This document shows, in pieces, positions 7,480-10,603 of a stretch of 10,603 nucleotides of DNA. Origin of the DNA: G963666705 sp963666705 (GTDB lineage: Bacteria; Pseudomonadota; Alphaproteobacteria; CADEGL01); assembly GCA_963666705.2 (NCBI GenBank), contig CAXXKO010000005.1, forward strand, positions 1 through 10,603. The letters run 5' to 3'. The stretch's first letter is position 1. Every line of letters starts with the position of its first letter. The notes under the pieces are model-generated. The model ran no database searches. It worked only from the letters and a program-made list of their open reading frames with translations, and had not been told where the DNA came from. The position numbers were made by a program, and so were the translations under genes.

Positions 7480-7788
7480 TCAGAGCTTCATTGAATTGTA
7501 GGATTCGAGTGCCGGATTATTCACAAATAGCTCTGTGAACTGGTTTTCAAGTTCGCTCAATACGTCATATGGAGTAAACGGATTGAGGATCACGTTCTTG
7601 CGTGTCGCTTCGTCTTCGCTGCGACTCAAAACGCGCAGGAGACTAACAGGCGCGGACGGGTTCTTCGCAACGATTCGTGCCAGCGCGTCGCTTTCTTCGA
7701 CTAGTGCCGTCAATCGCTCAGACGATGTCGTTTCATCAGCAGCTTCCCGTCTGGCCGTGGGTTTCTTCGTTTTTCCCTTGGTCGCCAC
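7480..7788 (-). CDS. Small LRV-like repeat protein, element passenger gene
   Basis: This is a 102-aa soluble protein inside the mobile cassette. The N-terminus is Lys/Thr-rich and basic (KGKTKKPTARR); the rest contains three spaced NP-containing units, KNPSAPVSLLRVLSR, LNPFTPYDVLSELEN and NNPALESYNS. The NPxxPxxLL spacing resembles leucine-rich-variant (LRV) repeats. From memory, similar units occur near the N-termini of much larger bacterial repeat proteins, so this may be a truncated fragment as well as a small intact protein. The start is GTG at 7788 behind GGGGGACGG, a plausible ribosome-binding site. The frame is intact and is the longest in the element. No transposase or nuclease motif is present. 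A role in the element's movement or host benefit is unknown. Confidence 0.7.
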   Translation of the reverse strand: MATKGKTKKPTARREAADETTSSERLTALVEESDALARIVAKNPSAPVSLLRVLSRSEDEATRKNVILNPFTPYDVLSELENQFTELFVNNPALESYNSMKL

Positions 7789-7916
7789 CGTTCCGTCCCC
7801 CGATGTTAAGTACGTGACGTGAATTAAACTCCGGTTCGGTTTTCAGAACAATCAAGAATTAGCCGGATCGCCTCCTCAATGCGCCTGCGCCGGCCCTTGC
7901 CTGCAGTCCAAGGAGA

Positions 7917-7959
7917 CACACTACATATAGTGGGTGTGGGTGATAACCGGATAGGCAAG
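7917..7959 (-). repeat. Right terminal inverted repeat, 43 bp
   Basis: This is a perfect inverted copy of 7205-7247. The identity breaks just inside the element (TCTCC against CACCC), so 43 bp is the full repeat length. It supplies the first foreign codons (VPCLSGYHPHPLYVVC) to the truncated TPR protein. Confidence 0.95.
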
Positions 7960-7967
7960 GTACGATC
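7960..7967. repeat. Target-site duplication, right copy (GTACGATC)
   Basis: This second copy of the 8-bp duplication directly abuts the right terminal repeat and matches 7197-7204 exactly. Confidence 0.93.
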
Positions 7968-9409
7968 GTTTCCCGCAAGAGCCTTTCCGCCTCATCGTAA
8001 CGCCCCAACTCTTCAGCAAGCAGAGTTGCAAGCTGGGCGCGGACGACTGCATTGACTGGGAACAAGCCCATCGTCTCCCGCAAGAGCCGTTCCGCCTCAT
8101 CAGAACGCCCGAGTTCTTTAGTCAGTAGTGTCGCGAGCTGGTTGCGCCACTGCGGGTCTTCCGGGAAACGGCGTACCGCTTCCCAGCCCACCGTCTCCGC
8201 CGCCGTGACCGCACCTTGTGCGGCGAGGCCATCCCGCCACAGCGCCCAGGCGTAGACGTTGGCAGGCGCGTAATCGAGGGCTTGTCGCGCGAGCCTGGCC
8301 GCGAGGACGCCACGTTTCGCCCGTTCAGCCGGTTTCTGTCTCAGAAGACGCATCCCGACATTGCAGGCCGTGCGCACCAGATAGTACAGGTCGCCGGTCG
8401 CGTCGGCGTAGCGACGGTGACTGGTGAGAAGGCGCTCAATGCGCGGTTCGAGCGTTTCGATCGGCCTGGTGGCCACATCGCGAAGAATGCGTTCGCGCGC
8501 TTCGCGCGGTGGTGGCTCGATTGCGCGCCTGCGTTCCGAGGGTGGTGCCGATCCCATGGACGCGGGCGGTAGATCGAGCTCCGCCCGCCACCAAGCCGCG
8601 GCGGGGAATGTGGCATCCTTCGATTTGGTATCGAGGCGAAGCGCATCTTCCACCGCCGCGATCACGTCGGCGCCGAGTAGCGGCCAATATGTCGGCGCGC
8701 GCGGATAAGCGCTTTCGATCTCGTACCAGCGATTTACGAAAGTCTTCTTGTCCGGCCGTTGCCGCGCCGCCCAACGGGCAATGCCATGGCACACCGCCTC
8801 TTCGTTCGAGTCGTGCTCGGAACCAAGCGAGAGGCGACGCAGGCCAGTCAGCCCAACATCGAGATAGGTCTCGTTGTAGCGCCCGAGCGGCCCGGCCTCC
8901 GCACAGATGTCAAACCAAAGCGCCATGAGCCGACGGGGTGCCAAATCCTCGCCCACCATGTCCTGGGTCAGCGCCAGCACTCTCCAGTATTCCCGGCGTG
9001 GATCGAGCCAGTGATCGATCGCCGACGTCTCCAAGACGCCAAACCAGTACGCGTAGCGCATGTGCAGATCGCGCACAGTCCCGGGAGGGCGCGTCCGGCG
9101 AATCACCGCGAGCAGGCGGTCAAGTGTCGCGGCGAAGCGCCTGAAACGGCTTTCGTTCGCTTCGAGCATGGCCTGGCGCAGCTCTTCGAGGAGTGCATGA
9201 CAGCCCGCGTCAAAAGCCCGGCTGGCCGGATCGTCTGCGGCCAGCCCAAAGAGGAGAGAAACCGCCGCGTCCGCGGGCTCCGCGCGGCCAAAGGGCGCAA
9301 TCTCGGCATATCCACCGACCAGAGCGCGCAGCTCCTGTTCCGGCGCGGCGACGAGCGCCGCCAGCCAGGGATGCCGTCGAGGTGTCTCTTTGGTAGCGAT
9401 TGAAGACAC
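7960..9409 (-). pseudogene. 5' part of interrupted TPR protein gene
   Basis: This is the upstream (N-terminal) half of a gene that, with the element and one duplication removed, spans 2172 bases (723 aa plus stop). I chose the GTG at 9409 because AGAGGTGG (9419-9426) lies 9 bases before it and it starts one base after the previous gene's TAA; an ATG at 9445 is in frame but has no such site. About 350 residues of unrecognised, Arg/Trp-rich, probably helical sequence are followed by TPR-like units of exactly 35 residues (FPEDPQWRNQLATLL..., LFPVNAVVRAQLATLL..., then the unit split by the element). As it stands the product would be 516 aa with 33 element-encoded residues at its end (stop at 7859-7861). 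TPRs bind proteins, so this was probably a scaffold or sensor in the operon. Confidence 0.85.
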
Positions 9410-9410
9410 T

Positions 9411-9767
9411 TTACGCGTCCACCTCTTCAGACATCCGCGCCCCATAGTCCGGCCTCGCGCACCGTGCGCGCACCGACACGAGATGCGTATTGCGCGCCGC
9501 CGCGAGATCGACCGGCGGCGTGGGTCCCGTACTATGTACGACCCGCGCCAAATGATCGTGCTTGTAGATTAAACGCACGTGAAGGAATTCGCGAATCGGA
9601 TCGCGCGCGACGGATGTATCGAGATCCACGGCGTAGCCTTCTCCACTTCCGGATGGCGCGGGAAAGAAGAACTCACTGTTCCGAGATTCCAGAACCGTCG
9701 GAATCGCAAACGGTCGCTCAATAGCATCGGTCGCTTGCTCGAAGACCTCCCCCACCGTGTACTCCAT
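9411..9767 (-). CDS. Hypothetical protein, middle gene of accessory operon
   Basis: This is a 118-aa protein of unknown function. It begins MEYTVGEVFEQATD and contains an aromatic-rich stretch (EFFFPAP) and a charged segment (VRLIYKHDHLARVVH). No signal peptide, membrane helix or catalytic motif is recognised. Its ATG overlaps the stop of the upstream gene (TGATG at 9769-9765) and has no Shine-Dalgarno, which suggests translational coupling. Its stop lies one base before the GTG of the TPR gene. An alternative is that this and the upstream 197-aa frame were one protein separated by a single-base indel, since the frame here continues upstream of the ATG as A-H-F-A-L. The position inside a compact operon supports it as coding, but the family is unknown. 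Confidence 0.6.
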   Translation of the reverse strand: MEYTVGEVFEQATDAIERPFAIPTVLESRNSEFFFPAPSGSGEGYAVDLDTSVARDPIREFLHVRLIYKHDHLARVVHSTGPTPPVDLAAARNTHLVSVRARCARPDYGARMSEEVDA

Positions 9768-10360
9768 CAGCGCGAAGTGAGCGGCTGACCATCGGAAAGC
9801 GCGTGATGCCCAAGACCCAGCCGTACGCGTAGCCGCGAGAGCCAGTCCAGTTCCGCGAGATCGGCGGCGACTTCGGCCTTGAAGCAGGCAAAGGCCGGTC
9901 GGGCTCCCGAATATTCATTGAGCACACGCAGGAACGGTGCGACGACACTATCGTCCGGTGGATTGGAAGCGACGGCGTCGCGCAAATCGTCAAAGTTCAT
10001 CTGGGCCTTCTGAAGCGCATCGTCGACGTGCTCCACTCGCACGATCTTTTGCGCGCGTTCGATATTGACCGACATCAGCGCCGATGCGTTCACCAGACGG
10101 AACGTTGACGGCGTGTGGTTTCGCTCTTCTCCCTGCACCGAAGAGTGATAGTACTCCGCCGCGATTTTCTTGAGGCCTCCACCCATCGCATCGAATTCCT
10201 CGAAATCCACGAGCCGTTTCGGCCCGACATTTTCCTCGAAGGCAAAGTTGTCACCGACAGCCCGAAGCGCCGGGTCACGCGCGGAACGTAACCCCGTGAC
10301 CTCATCGTTCAAGGCTTCGAGATTAAAGTGCAATTCGTGGCCTAAAAATACCGAGAGCAT
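9767..10360 (-). CDS. Hypothetical protein, first gene of accessory operon
   Basis: This is a 197-aa soluble protein of unknown family beginning MLSVFLGHELHFN. It is acidic in the first two thirds, with likely helical stretches (for example ERAQKIVRVEHVDDALQKAQ), and contains a short C-terminal basic patch (LSRLRVRLGLGHH). No catalytic motif is recognised. The ATG at 10360 lies just after an in-frame TAA (10376-10378) and has no Shine-Dalgarno; a weak promoter-like pair (TTGCGT, 17 bases, TAATCA) immediately upstream would give a very short leader, but this is tentative. The gene overlaps the next by TGATG. Codon use is less GC3-biased than in the left part of the window, which suggests horizontal acquisition together with the following genes. 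Confidence 0.65.
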   Translation of the reverse strand: MLSVFLGHELHFNLEALNDEVTGLRSARDPALRAVGDNFAFEENVGPKRLVDFEEFDAMGGGLKKIAAEYYHSSVQGEERNHTPSTFRLVNASALMSVNIERAQKIVRVEHVDDALQKAQMNFDDLRDAVASNPPDDSVVAPFLRVLNEYSGARPAFACFKAEVAADLAELDWLSRLRVRLGLGHHALSDGQPLTSR

Positions 10361-10375
10361 TGATGATATGCATGA

Positions 10376-10603
10376 TTAGTGTTTCAACCTGGAAAACGCA
10401 ACGCAATCAACACTCCGTCGGTTGGACAGACGCCACTGGATTTCGCGTCGGGTGTTACCTCCAGGCCGATTCCTTTGATTCCCGCACCCCTCGCCCAGGC
10501 CGGCCTGGGCCTTGTTGTTCGCGGCGGTGATGGCGGTGTGGATGTCGGCGGCGACGCCCGTATCGAGCATGGACTCGACGCCCGCGGTGGCGATGCCGCG
10601 GTA
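10376..10603 (-). pseudogene. 3' end of an unidentified gene, runs off right edge
   Basis: The minus-strand frame is open from the window edge to a TAA at 10376-10378. The first 38 or so codons (YRGIATAGVESMLDTGVAAD, then IHTAITAANNKAQAG) show strong GC3 bias, typical of a resident coding sequence. After about 10490 (GLGEG, then CGNQRNRPGG) the codon bias disappears and the sequence looks non-coding. This suggests that the true C-terminus was lost or replaced at the boundary of the accessory region, and that the remaining ~35 codons are run-on. A natural end near that point cannot be excluded because the family is not recognised and only the tail is visible. Confidence 0.5.

Larger units (their letters stand above)
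7205..7959. mobile_element. 755-bp non-autonomous mobile insertion cassette
   Basis: The element is bounded by perfect 43-bp terminal inverted repeats and flanked by an 8-bp duplication. It holds one credible gene (7480-7788, minus strand) and no transposase. The stretch 7248-7479 is relatively AT-rich, with only short open frames that I do not trust; 7789-7916 is also non-coding apart from being read into by the disrupted host gene. Known groups making 8-bp duplications include IS66, IS256 and ISL3, but the outer end sequence CTTGCCTATCC does not let me assign a family. It must depend on a transposase supplied elsewhere. The size, structure and passenger gene fit a mobile insertion cassette rather than a classical IS; a decayed IS with its transposase deleted is the alternative. 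Confidence 0.93.

Noticed and set aside
7446..7538. A strong GGAGGTGA with a ten-codon ATG frame and a longer GTG frame on the plus strand of the element
   Set aside because: The products are very short, and the longer one runs antisense into the end of the passenger gene. The Shine-Dalgarno match may be chance. There is not enough to call a gene.
10376..10500. Possible CRISPR repeat (GTTTCAACC-like) or leader near the right edge
   Set aside because: The motif occurs once with no regularly spaced copies, and no cas gene is present.

Overview
The window is high-GC DNA with dense, strongly GC3-biased genes, consistent with a proteobacterium (an alphaproteobacterium is my best guess from the RtcB, ChrR-type cupin and YcaD-like MFS sequences; this is recognition from memory, not a search). 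It has two parts. Positions 1 to about 6394 are ordinary-looking, tightly packed plus-strand genes. Positions about 6395 to 10490 are visibly less GC-rich, lie almost wholly on the minus strand, and look like accessory DNA. The last ~110 bases at the right edge return to high-GC coding sequence on the minus strand.

Plus-strand block: the 3' part of an rtcB RNA ligase gene; a small basic conserved hypothetical protein that I remember as an rtcB neighbour; three tandem short-chain dehydrogenase/reductase (SDR) paralogues; a two-cupin ChrR-type protein; and a 12-TM MFS transporter. The three SDR genes and the cupin gene are 19-30 bases apart, so they very likely form one transcription unit. All three SDR copies lack the catalytic Asn-Ser-Tyr-Lys residues at the aligned positions, so a standard SDR redox reaction should not be assumed.

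Minus-strand accessory block, read from right to left: an unknown 197-aa protein, an unknown 118-aa protein whose start overlaps the previous stop (TGATG), and a large protein of unknown N-terminal type with C-terminal TPR repeats whose GTG start follows the previous stop by one base. This compact operon matches no system I recognise.

The clearest discovery is inside the TPR gene. A 755-bp element (7205-7959) with perfect 43-bp terminal inverted repeats and an 8-bp target duplication (GTACGATC) interrupts it. Removing the element and one copy of the duplication restores one continuous reading frame of 723 codons plus stop through regular 35-residue TPR repeats. The element has no transposase. 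Its only convincing gene encodes a 102-aa protein with leucine-rich-variant-like NP repeats, so it is best described as a non-autonomous mobile insertion cassette carrying a passenger gene.
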